The position numbers and the translations under genes are program-made. Positions 8,869 to 16,845 of a stretch of DNA of 64,000 nt are shown one piece after another (position 1 is the first letter of the stretch; each line of letters opens with the position of its first letter). Under the pieces are notes generated by a model. It was not told the origin of the DNA. It saw only the letters and a program-made list of their open reading frames with translations, and searched no databases. Source of the stretch: Granulosicoccus antarcticus IMCC3135 (lineage in GTDB: Bacteria; Pseudomonadota; Gammaproteobacteria; Granulosicoccales; Granulosicoccaceae); contig NZ_CP018632.1 in the NCBI RefSeq assembly GCF_002215215.1, positions 2,228,501 to 2,292,500 on the forward strand, in the 5' to 3' direction.

Positions 8869-9423
8869 CTACTTTTTTGGAATCCCCCATGGGTTTTCAG
8901 TCGTGCTAGGCAATCGTCTTGGTGATGCAGGCGAATTGCGGCTATCTCTGGCAGCTTCTTTGTTGTCTTGACTGCTGGAGCGCAGACTGATTTTATCAGC
9001 ATTACTATTCTTGCTATTTCTTGGGCCAGAATTCGAATCAAATTCAGCTGCTCTGATTTCACGCTCTTTGCTCAACCGTTCTGCACCTTCCAGGCTTAGC
9101 TCAGCTGGCTCGCTCACAGTTTGATCATCTGGAATAATGCGATCTCTAGGCGGTAGTTGAGACTGCTGGTATGAGGCCTTGGGCAGATTTTTAAAAGAAT
9201 ATAAATAAAACCCTTCTACTTTTTCTCGCGCCCAGTCTGTTTTTTTCAAAAACTTCACGCTGGATGCAAGGCTTGGATTGTTTCTGAAGCAATTGATATT
9301 CAAATAGGCCAAGAGAATATCAAAGCCATAATGGTCTATCAGCTCAGTCAGCATATGTTTCAAGCCAACACTATTTAGTGGGTTGTTTTTGTAGTTGATT
9401 TCGTCATTCATCGTAGGGTTCAT
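8869..9423 (-). CDS. VF530 (DUF2132) family DNA-binding-like protein with long C-terminal extension
   Basis: Residues about 12-75 (NNPLNSVGLKHMLTELIDHY, INCFRNNPSLASSVKFLKKT, WAREKVEGFYL) match the VF530/DUF2132 helical domain. That domain is usually a stand-alone protein of about 75 aa with a DNA-binding-like fold. Here it is followed by about 110 residues of Ser/Arg/Asn-rich, probably disordered sequence ending NPWGIPKK. The function of the family is unknown. The gene stands alone between the IS701 element and the ssb fragment. Confidence 0.72.
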   Translation of the reverse strand: MNPTMNDEINYKNNPLNSVGLKHMLTELIDHYGFDILLAYLNINCFRNNPSLASSVKFLKKTDWAREKVEGFYLYSFKNLPKASYQQSQLPPRDRIIPDDQTVSEPAELSLEGAERLSKEREIRAAEFDSNSGPRNSKNSNADKISLRSSSQDNKEAARDSRNSPASPRRLPSTTENPWGIPKK

Positions 9424-9835
9424 TAAATGTGGTTTAGTTTTCTGTATGGACGCAACAAAGGGGATTGAGTGATTTCGACGAATAAAGCGAAATCAACACC
9501 TCCGCCTACTTTATTACTGACGTTAGCAGCGAGAGTAAGCGGGAAGTATACGAGTCATTAGATGTTATGGCCAAACTGGCAGCGCTGGTGCGGAGACTGT
9601 CTAATGCTTCCTGTACTCTTGCAAGCGAGTGATCAGATCGGCTCGGGACTTAGCAATAGAACCTGAATGTGAGTTTATGGTCACAAGGCTTTTTCCTCAG
9701 GTAAGGTTACCCCCAGATATCGCTGTAAGCAAGACCAGTCAAAACCGGAAAAGATACAATTCCACAGGCATCGCTACGGTACAATTCGCCCACCGCCAAA
9801 CGGACAGGGCGGCTATTCAAACTTAGGAGAAAAAC
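9424..9835. other. Intergenic stretch including ssb leader
   Basis: No convincing gene. The last 60 bases resemble a normal ssb leader ending in TTAGGAGAAAAAC before the ATG. Around 9512-9605 a frame reads SLDVMAKLAALVRRL, faintly like an IS91-type transposase, but it is too short to call. Confidence 0.4.
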
Positions 9836-9880
9836 ATGGCACGTGGTGTAAATAAAGTCATTTTTTATCATACGCAATAA
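9836..9880 (+). pseudogene. ssb: 5' stump of single-strand DNA-binding protein gene
   Basis: The ATG is preceded by a strong AGGAG site, and the first nine codons read MARGVNKVI, the universal SSB start (usually MARGVNKVILVGNLG). From codon 10 the sequence is unrelated (FYHTQ stop). Only the 5' end of ssb is present, so an insertion or deletion breakpoint lies near 9862. A full ssb must exist elsewhere because the gene is essential. Confidence 0.7.
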
Positions 9881-10174
9881 ACTATACGTTAAATCTATAG
9901 TTTCATTGATTTGTTCATATCACAGTTTGTACAGGTAAATCTGATTGCGGTCTATTCCATCTACAGATAAGGTTCTGGGTCGAAGATTGAACACACTGAA
10001 TAAAGCAGGCTGAAGAACTATCAGAGCCTCCAGAGTCGTCTAAGTAGTGTTTCGCTTTATTGGTGAATTCCAATCAGGCACAATTGGAGATATTTCAATT
10101 GGCATTGACAGTAATACGTCGATCAAGACAGGCCTAGCAATTCGCACTGGCGTGTGAAGGAGAGCAATTCCTCT
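9881..10174. other. Non-coding stretch right of the ssb breakpoint
   Basis: AT-rich DNA with no credible ORF and no recognised RNA. It links the ssb stump to the IS3 remnant. Confidence 0.5.
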
Positions 10175-10487
10175 TTACTCACTAACTTCTTCCTCTGGGC
10201 CCGTGAACCCGTTCGAGCCCTCTTGCTAAAAATTCACCTCCATGGTCAGTTCTCCGACCTAGGCACATAATTCGAGTACGGTTTTCTAGTTGTCTTCGGC
10301 GACCTTGTCTCCCTTGTCAAAAAGTATCCCCGGCACTGGCCAACAACTGTTTCTTCCATTGGGTAACCTGAGGGGTTTGAACATCGAATTTTTTGACCAT
10401 TTCCGCCATGGTCAATTCACCTTTGATTGCGGTTAGAGCAACCTTGGCTTTGAGTTCAGGTTTGTGCAATCTTCCTGTCTTTCTCAT
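10175..10487 (-). pseudogene. IS3-family OrfA remnant
   Basis: From an ATG at 10487 the minus strand reads MRKTGRLHKPELKAKVALTA, then the helix-turn-helix IKGELTMAEMVKKFDVQTPQ. After a frameshift it resumes with KGDKVAEDN, GELTMEVNF and GSNGFTGPEEEVSE, the C-terminal leucine-zipper end of IS3-group OrfA. At least three stops and one frameshift make it dead. The element's end, bearing TCATTGGACAGTTCAAGG, lies at about 10530-10565 and interrupts the integrase-like remnant. Confidence 0.75.
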
Positions 10488-10569
10488 CTGACTCTCACTC
10501 CAGAATAATGGAAGAGAGCGCTCAGGTTATCCTTGAACTGTCCAATGACTCGGGTCCACTACTATTTAC

Positions 10570-10970
10570 TGTGCGATTCGCGGAAATCCAAACTGTGGAT
10601 TGCGTCGTTTCAACTCAACAACTGTATCTATGATTTCATTTGAGGGGCCTTTCGGGCCAGGTTTGGTTTTTCTAGCAGACGCTTAAAGCAGTCAATATTT
10701 GCGCTGTTTGAGAAATTTATGAAGTTTCAACAAAGTGGACGGCCTGATGATCACTGTCGCTTGTTGAATTCTGCGGTGAATGAGGACAAGCGACCAGAAT
10801 CCCAGCAGGAATCGATCCAGTGGCGTAAGTCTCGGTGCACGCTTGCGATGGCGTTTGATGATCAGGAGCTGCTGTTTCATCAGCAGGCTGTCGGCAATAA
10901 TGGCTAGTGCGCCGCCAGGCCCCAGAAGTTTGGCAATCGTGGTCAACAGATGTGCAATGGGTATCAGCAA
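10570..10970 (-). pseudogene. Integrase-core (rve) transposase remnant, interrupted by IS3 end
   Basis: The minus frame from 10970 reads IAKLLGPGGALAIIADSLLM, then LDRFLLGFWSLVL and TLLKLHKFLKQRKY. This is the N-terminus of a family of rve-domain transposases that normally continue into a KPGPKGP segment. That segment is present in another frame (RKTKPGPKGPSNEIIDTVVE, KRRNPQFGFPRIAQ) and then stops where the IS3 end begins near 10568. A nonsense/frameshift near 10692 and the insertion make it non-functional. Confidence 0.65.
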
Positions 10971-11104
10971 GTCCTTAGTGATAGAGCAGAATAGTGAAAG
11001 TTTCTGACAAGATCAAGACTATTCAAATGACCGAATTCACGTCATTATTTGTAGTTCGCTATGTACAGCTCCTCATAAACCTGTATATTCCGATTGCGCG
11101 TAAT

Positions 11105-12568
11105 TTAGAGGGCGGGTCGCATGATGACGTCATGTGCGAGTCCGCTCGACGAGCCCGGACGCGGTGCCGGTCTTGCGTATGCCACCAACCATGCCAGCCG
11201 ACGCCCCGACGGTGCGCGGCCAAGCATTGGGCAAAGCGCGTAAGCAAAACCGCGCGCTCCGATTTGAGAGGAGCGCAAAGTGAAGCGAGCTTTGGCAAAG
11301 TATGTATGGCCCTCGCCGGGTTGCCGACCTTCTTGAAGCGGCAGATGCTGCAAAGCGTCACCGTCCACCGCGAAGGGCAAAAAGTTTTCCGGCGGCGCTT
11401 TTCGAATAGCCAGTACGGGCTCGTCGGATTCGTCAAATTTGGGACGTGGCCGCCACTCCGTCCCGCGACCTGCGCTGTCGCGGACGGTGGTTTCCTCCAG
11501 CCACGCAAGATTGTCTGTAGGATCGGTGCGGAAAATCGCCTGTTCAAACGGCGCACCCTGCATCAATGGTGCAGTAGCAAGTAATGGCATCGCACCATTG
11601 TTATCACACCAACCGCGCAACGCATCGCTTTGGCCATTCTCGACAGTTGTAATGCGTCCGAATGTATCGGTCACCCGAACGGTGCCTATCGTCACTAGTG
11701 TATTGGTTGGCGTTTCGATATCACAGCGCCACATGAGCTGCCCCTGCTCGGCGAAGGACGCAGCGATCAATAGCTGGCCCAAATCTGAAGGGCCGGCAGG
11801 TACGGCGGTCCAGTCTAGTTGCGTATCTTCGAAACGCCACCACCTGTCAGGTTGAGCACCCGGAACAGAGAGACGTGAAAGCGGCTTCTTGAACACCGTC
11901 AGGGGCGCATCTCCTGCAGAACCGGTGAAATCAAACCAGCGCAGTTGGGGCCCCGTCGCTGCCTCAGCCTGCAAATTGGCACCATTCTTACCCGTTAACG
12001 TTGTTGCATGGCGACGGTGATCGTGATCAAAACTGTCATTAGAATCCATCTGTAAAACGGCCCATTCACGCACAAGATCTAGCAGATCGGCTGGCAAATC
12101 CAGATCATCGCTCGACCAAAGATTAATTACAGCGAGCCCGTCGATACGCCTGTTTTCCTCCATGCGGTTCAGTATCGGATGATTGTCTTGCAAGGTGACC
12201 TGATGCAACAGCGCCTGCGCAAGAGTGTCCGCTTTTGCGTGACGTTCAGCATGGGCGAGCAGGCTGTGACCCAGACGCAACCGATCACGCCAGTGGAAAT
12301 TGGCCCAAGTAGAGAGTGCGGCAGACGGAATCAAGTCAGGGGAGGCCAAACCGAGTGCGCGCACCGATGACAACGGTTCTGCACCGACTTGGACATCGGC
12401 TTGCAAGGGTGTCCCACCGTCAAAAAAGTCCATCTCGCCCACCCACCACTGGCGACCCAATAGCCACAGCGGATCACCCAGAGGCACCTGCGCACCGCTG
12501 ACAGGGCTGATATTGCGTGGGTCAGGCTCAATGCGTCCGACGCGGCGCCATGGACGTTCTTTGGTCAT
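11105..12568 (-). CDS. Operon gene 5: unknown conserved-looking protein (487 aa)
   Basis: Last gene of the five-gene operon. I chose the ATG at 12568 (MTKERPWRRVGRIEPDPRN), which has AAGGAG upstream and lies 14 bp after the gene 4 stop; an in-frame start at 12613 overlaps gene 4. The protein is soluble, Trp-rich and lacks a signal peptide. The segment DPLWLLGRQWWVGEMDFFDG near residue 35 is a very distinctive motif. I recall similar R-DPLW-L-RQWQ-GE sequences in unnamed proteins of other bacteria, but cannot verify that here. No catalytic motif is obvious. Its place in the operon suggests a part in one assembly with genes 1-4. Confidence 0.8.
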   Translation of the reverse strand: MTKERPWRRVGRIEPDPRNISPVSGAQVPLGDPLWLLGRQWWVGEMDFFDGGTPLQADVQVGAEPLSSVRALGLASPDLIPSAALSTWANFHWRDRLRLGHSLLAHAERHAKADTLAQALLHQVTLQDNHPILNRMEENRRIDGLAVINLWSSDDLDLPADLLDLVREWAVLQMDSNDSFDHDHRRHATTLTGKNGANLQAEAATGPQLRWFDFTGSAGDAPLTVFKKPLSRLSVPGAQPDRWWRFEDTQLDWTAVPAGPSDLGQLLIAASFAEQGQLMWRCDIETPTNTLVTIGTVRVTDTFGRITTVENGQSDALRGWCDNNGAMPLLATAPLMQGAPFEQAIFRTDPTDNLAWLEETTVRDSAGRGTEWRPRPKFDESDEPVLAIRKAPPENFLPFAVDGDALQHLPLQEGRQPGEGHTYFAKARFTLRSSQIGARGFAYALCPMLGRAPSGRRLAWLVAYARPAPRPGSSSGLAHDVIMRPAL

Positions 12569-12582
12569 GAGACGTTTCTCCT

Positions 12583-15500
12583 TTACATGTCGGATTCGTT
12601 GCGTTTCACACAATAACCAGCGGCCAGCGCTGCAATGTCATGCTCGACCATCAGCATCGGAAGCGTAGCGCCAAGATTGCGAATCAACGGCTCTATTTGG
12701 ATTTCGTCAGACCAATCGGTCGGGCCAAGCAGTCGGGCTTGTGCGCGATCAACGACTTGGTGAACAAGCCAGGCCACATTTGTCGGGTTCCATTGCTCGG
12801 AAGGGGTGGTACGAACACCAAGGATTGCCACCTGTGGTGCGCGGGCAGAGGGTGCATCAATATCAATCACGATGCCGGTTTCGCCCGTCAGTGGCGGTAT
12901 GGTTTCAGGCCACCCGTCTAGATACAGACCGGCAATTTGTCTCGAACGGGTGCTGATATCACCAACAACGACGCAGGATGCAGTAGCGGGATATACGTCG
13001 TCTTTCGTGCGGGGGCCACCGATCCAATCTGTTTCAGGGCCGTTAGGCACGGCGCCATCCTCGTTCCATTGCATTGCTGTAGCGGGCATGTCACCGTTGC
13101 GCGCACTCATCAAATCGGCCAGCGGTTCGAGAGTGTCCTGCACTGTCGCGCTGTCCTCCATCCAGTGCAGCAATGCACTTGGTCCAGCATGTTTCAGGCG
13201 CTTGCCCTGATCAAATACAGATGAATCAGCAAGCCGGAAAGGTAGGACAATCGGCAAATCGCCAAGCAGCGCCTTGAGCGCATCTTCGGGTGTTCCAGCG
13301 GCATCGGCATCGGTCAGACGTTGACCGAGAATGTTGCCGATTTCCATCAGTCCGCGCGGCCCGGTGGATACGTTCAGATTCCCCAAAATGCGGTCAAGTA
13401 TTGGGTGCGGGGTGATGAATGTATCCGCCAGGGTGATGCTATCTGTGCGAATCAAATTGCCTGGCAGAATCGGCAGCGTGATCGGGTCTCGGACGACTCG
13501 TTCGCCGATGCGCCTGAACTGTGCGCGCCATTTCTGAACTGTGCTGCGCGTCCGTGCCATCGCCTGGGTGATTGCATCCTCTCTCCAGCCCTCTTGTACT
13601 ACCACGCCAAGGTGTTGCGGCATTAGGGGCCCATGGTTGGCAAGCGCGAGAAAAAGCCTGCCTGCCAACCACAAAGTATCGTCGGCGGCACGGTCGAATG
13701 CGAAAGTTTGATGTGGCTCCAGGTTAAGACGGGTGCGCGCCTGCGACATCAATAAGGCGCGTCCGTCACGGCCCGGCGCCATGATATACGCCAGTTCCAG
13801 AGCCGAACTGACCATAGCGGACAACAGCAATGTTCTACCGTCCCTGGTGTTAACTTGTCCAGCGATCGGGCCCAGTAACAGGTTTGCAATTTGTGCAAGT
13901 TCCGGTGCAAGGATCGCTCGCAAATCTGTGCCGGATGCGCCGCTGTCCAGCCAGTCGGTTGCCAGAGCCACGTGAAGCGCGACGGTTTCACCGGCCATTC
14001 GCGCATGCGATACGCTTATATCATCTGGCGGAGCCGCGCCTGAACCGAGCCCCGCCAACGCCGCCTGAGCAGCTTCCGGGCGGCCTTCTGACAACGCTGA
14101 TGCACCTTCTGCTACAAGGACCTGTCGCAAGGCCGCCGCAGCAGCAGTCAAAGCACCGTGGGCATCGCTTACAGCAACTGGCACGTTCGACCACCTTTGC
14201 AACGAGGTATCGTCCAGAAATGCCAGGCCATCGAACAGTGCGGTGGCGGGCGTCGCATTTTGCGCAGGGTAAACGCCCGCAATGTCGGCCTCCAGCCCCG
14301 CTGCGCCCACCCGCTGCAAATGGTCGATGACCAAAACGGCAAGACTGTCCGATAGATCATCGCCTCGGCGCAGGGCCGCCAGAAGTGGCTGTGCGGTAGA
14401 CATGGTTTCGCGCGAAAGGTCGGCAGGCAGCAGTGCTTCAGAACCGGGATCATGCCACGCCAGACCTTTGCGCGCACGCCACAGGATTGCCAGCGTTGTC
14501 GCCAGTCTGGCAGACGGCGCGGTGATGTATTGCGCGGGCGCCTGCTGTGTAATTGGGACAGGCAGGGGGCCTTCGATAACACCGTACGCCCCAACACAAA
14601 GCGTGCGGTCGGCATTGCTGCGCTGAAGGTCCAGAATATCTTTCGCGGCAAGCTCTTCCCACACGTCCGCACGGTGGGACACTGTATCGAGAAGGCCAGC
14701 CATCACGCGATGGGTGATCCGGGGCGGTGTTTTCGCCAGCTGTTCGAGCTGGTCGGGCAGAACCATGAGAATCTCGAGCGCGTGGCGCGGAGTGCTCTGG
14801 GAACCTGCGGCATTCTCAGCCAAATCACGCAAAGGCCCCCCATTCAGGCGCAGAATCGCGGCGACAGCCAGACGCAGGCGTTCAGGCCCCTCTTTGGGAA
14901 TTTTCCAATGTCCGTGACCAAGAAGTTCAGAGCGCTCCTTAGAATTAGATGTTCGGTGCGCAGCCTCTATCTCGGCCAGAGCGCGCACGAATAGGTGTTC
15001 TGCAAAGACCGCCAGAAGCGATAAGGGACCATGCTCTATTTGCTCTTTAAGTTTGGGATCAAGCCGCTGCTGCAAGCGGCTCAATAACGGGCCTACTGCC
15101 AGAAGGTTTTCCAGATTTGGATCATTAAGTTCCAAAGTAGTGCTGTCCTCTGCCCCCGGCGCGACAAGCGACCCACACAGTTGTGCTGCAAAGTCGGAAA
15201 ACTGCGCACCATCACTGGTTGCGTGAGGGCCGGCGACACCATGGGCTGCGACCAACAGACCCGCACGGTCTGTGATGTTTGCAAAGGCCCGCTCTGCCGC
15301 CAGACGGCGATCCGGATCTGGCAAGTTGGTGAGGATATCCAGCACAAGTTCCGGAGGCAGAAAATCTCTTGCCCTCCAAATTTGGCCTCTATCGTGGCGG
15401 GCTAAAGTGGTGATTGTGGGTTCGTAGCCGGGCAAGGCCGCTTCGGACCTTCTAACATCACGGGATTCTTGCGCCAGCATCGCGCGCGATTCAATGATGG

Positions 15501-16845
15501 CACGCAGCGGGTCCATGCCGTTTCTTGGTGTCGCATCGAGTGCCGCGATGGTAAGTGCCACCGGATCCTCGCCGACACGTAAAATCGGCAACACACCGTC
15601 AGGGCGCAGTGCAAGAAAGCGTTTCTTGAAATTGTCGATCTGTTGTGACGTTTCTCCACTGCTCAGAGCAGGATCGGAATCAAACAAAAATTCGGCCGCC
15701 GGACGAACTGCCGCTTCAAAAATCAGATCTGCCAGAACGGTGCGCACCTGTTCGATATCGGGCGCATCCTGAGACAGAGGTACGGCATCAAGACCAAGGG
15801 CACCGGCAAGCCGCGCGCCGCCTGCGCGTGTGCGCTTGGTCGTAGGCGAAATCACCCCGCCTCCCTTGGTTGGCTGGCCGGGTTCCGGCAAGGTTACCCC
15901 ATTGGCGCGCTGGTTATGACTGTGCATAAGCGCCTCCAAGGCGGACTGGTCCTGCCTTGCATCCTCGCCAACGCCAAAAACGACGAGCCGGTCAAAACTG
16001 TCGCGGTCCGGCAGCGTCATTTCAAGTGCCATCCCGATCGCCAGCGCTGCGTCGAAATCCGACAACCAGCTAAGGGCAGCCGCACCAAGAAAGTCGGTAT
16101 CTCCGGGTGCCGGACCCACTGGCACCTCGCGTGGGATTTCGAGCCCCCGCGCGGCCGCGATGACCCGACCACGTCGAAATGCAGCACCAAACAGCCTGTG
16201 AGGCAGACACCGCGCGACCGGACGGGCGGTTGCCAGCGGTTCGTCAGCACGTTTGGTCGACCCAACCCGGATCTGTTCCAGAACAAAGCTGGCACGGGCG
16301 CTACCCAGCGCAGTGTCGATCGCAGGTCGCAATAGTGCGGCGGGCTGACCCGCCGCCACCGCAACAAGATACTGACGCGCGAGCAGCTCTTCGCTCGCGC
16401 TGATCCGACTCTCATCGGATGCAATATGTAGGCTATCAGGAAATGCGCGTAATCGCAGTTGCAAGCCTTCAAAGGCCGTCTCGATGCGCAATGGCAAAAG
16501 CAAGGTCGGCCCACCGGCAATCGTTCCGTCGAATGACAGATCAGACAATTTCAGAATCGGTTGTCCAGGCTGGTCGGGCCGCGCGCTCTGAACTGTGCCG
16601 CCAAGTACGGGCAGAATCTCAAGTAGCGCAAAGGTCATACCTACCTGCGCGCCTTCCGGGGCTGTCTGCGCGGCATTGCCCCCGACCAGAAGCCGCGTCA
16701 CGCTAGTGCGCGTTTCGCCTGCGGATGTGCTTACGCTCACCGAATCACCAACAGCTGCAGCGCCCCCTTTCAGCGTCCCCGTTACGACCCTGGTGCGGGC
16801 CCCCGCAAATCTAAAGATATCCTCTATGACTAGCGTAAAGCTCAT
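12583..16845 (-). CDS. Operon gene 4: giant protein with EF-Tu-domain-2-like N-terminus (1420 aa)
   Basis: A 1420-aa cytoplasmic-looking protein. Residues 1-80 (FTLVIEDIFRFAGARTRVVT, GTLKGGAAAVGDSVSV, then EGAQVGMTFALLEI) resemble the beta-barrel domain 2 of translational GTPases, but no GTPase domain precedes it. The remainder is a long Ala/Leu-rich, mostly helical sequence with short conserved-looking blocks such as RLPHRLFGAAFRRGR and PHQTFAFDRAADDTLWLAG. No signal peptide, membrane helix or catalytic motif is recognisable. The start overlaps the gene 3 stop by ATGA. A scaffold or repeat-like assembly protein is possible, but this is inference. Confidence 0.82.
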   Translation of the reverse strand: MSFTLVIEDIFRFAGARTRVVTGTLKGGAAAVGDSVSVSTSAGETRTSVTRLLVGGNAAQTAPEGAQVGMTFALLEILPVLGGTVQSARPDQPGQPILKLSDLSFDGTIAGGPTLLLPLRIETAFEGLQLRLRAFPDSLHIASDESRISASEELLARQYLVAVAAGQPAALLRPAIDTALGSARASFVLEQIRVGSTKRADEPLATARPVARCLPHRLFGAAFRRGRVIAAARGLEIPREVPVGPAPGDTDFLGAAALSWLSDFDAALAIGMALEMTLPDRDSFDRLVVFGVGEDARQDQSALEALMHSHNQRANGVTLPEPGQPTKGGGVISPTTKRTRAGGARLAGALGLDAVPLSQDAPDIEQVRTVLADLIFEAAVRPAAEFLFDSDPALSSGETSQQIDNFKKRFLALRPDGVLPILRVGEDPVALTIAALDATPRNGMDPLRAIIESRAMLAQESRDVRRSEAALPGYEPTITTLARHDRGQIWRARDFLPPELVLDILTNLPDPDRRLAAERAFANITDRAGLLVAAHGVAGPHATSDGAQFSDFAAQLCGSLVAPGAEDSTTLELNDPNLENLLAVGPLLSRLQQRLDPKLKEQIEHGPLSLLAVFAEHLFVRALAEIEAAHRTSNSKERSELLGHGHWKIPKEGPERLRLAVAAILRLNGGPLRDLAENAAGSQSTPRHALEILMVLPDQLEQLAKTPPRITHRVMAGLLDTVSHRADVWEELAAKDILDLQRSNADRTLCVGAYGVIEGPLPVPITQQAPAQYITAPSARLATTLAILWRARKGLAWHDPGSEALLPADLSRETMSTAQPLLAALRRGDDLSDSLAVLVIDHLQRVGAAGLEADIAGVYPAQNATPATALFDGLAFLDDTSLQRWSNVPVAVSDAHGALTAAAAALRQVLVAEGASALSEGRPEAAQAALAGLGSGAAPPDDISVSHARMAGETVALHVALATDWLDSGASGTDLRAILAPELAQIANLLLGPIAGQVNTRDGRTLLLSAMVSSALELAYIMAPGRDGRALLMSQARTRLNLEPHQTFAFDRAADDTLWLAGRLFLALANHGPLMPQHLGVVVQEGWREDAITQAMARTRSTVQKWRAQFRRIGERVVRDPITLPILPGNLIRTDSITLADTFITPHPILDRILGNLNVSTGPRGLMEIGNILGQRLTDADAAGTPEDALKALLGDLPIVLPFRLADSSVFDQGKRLKHAGPSALLHWMEDSATVQDTLEPLADLMSARNGDMPATAMQWNEDGAVPNGPETDWIGGPRTKDDVYPATASCVVVGDISTRSRQIAGLYLDGWPETIPPLTGETGIVIDIDAPSARAPQVAILGVRTTPSEQWNPTNVAWLVHQVVDRAQARLLGPTDWSDEIQIEPLIRNLGATLPMLMVEHDIAALAAGYCVKRNESDM

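Noticed and set aside
11439-11855. Long plus-strand ORFs across 11-24 kb, opposite the big operon
   Set aside because: They are antisense shadows in GC-rich codons. The minus-strand frames are much longer, have ribosome binding sites and ATGA overlaps, and carry recognisable domains.
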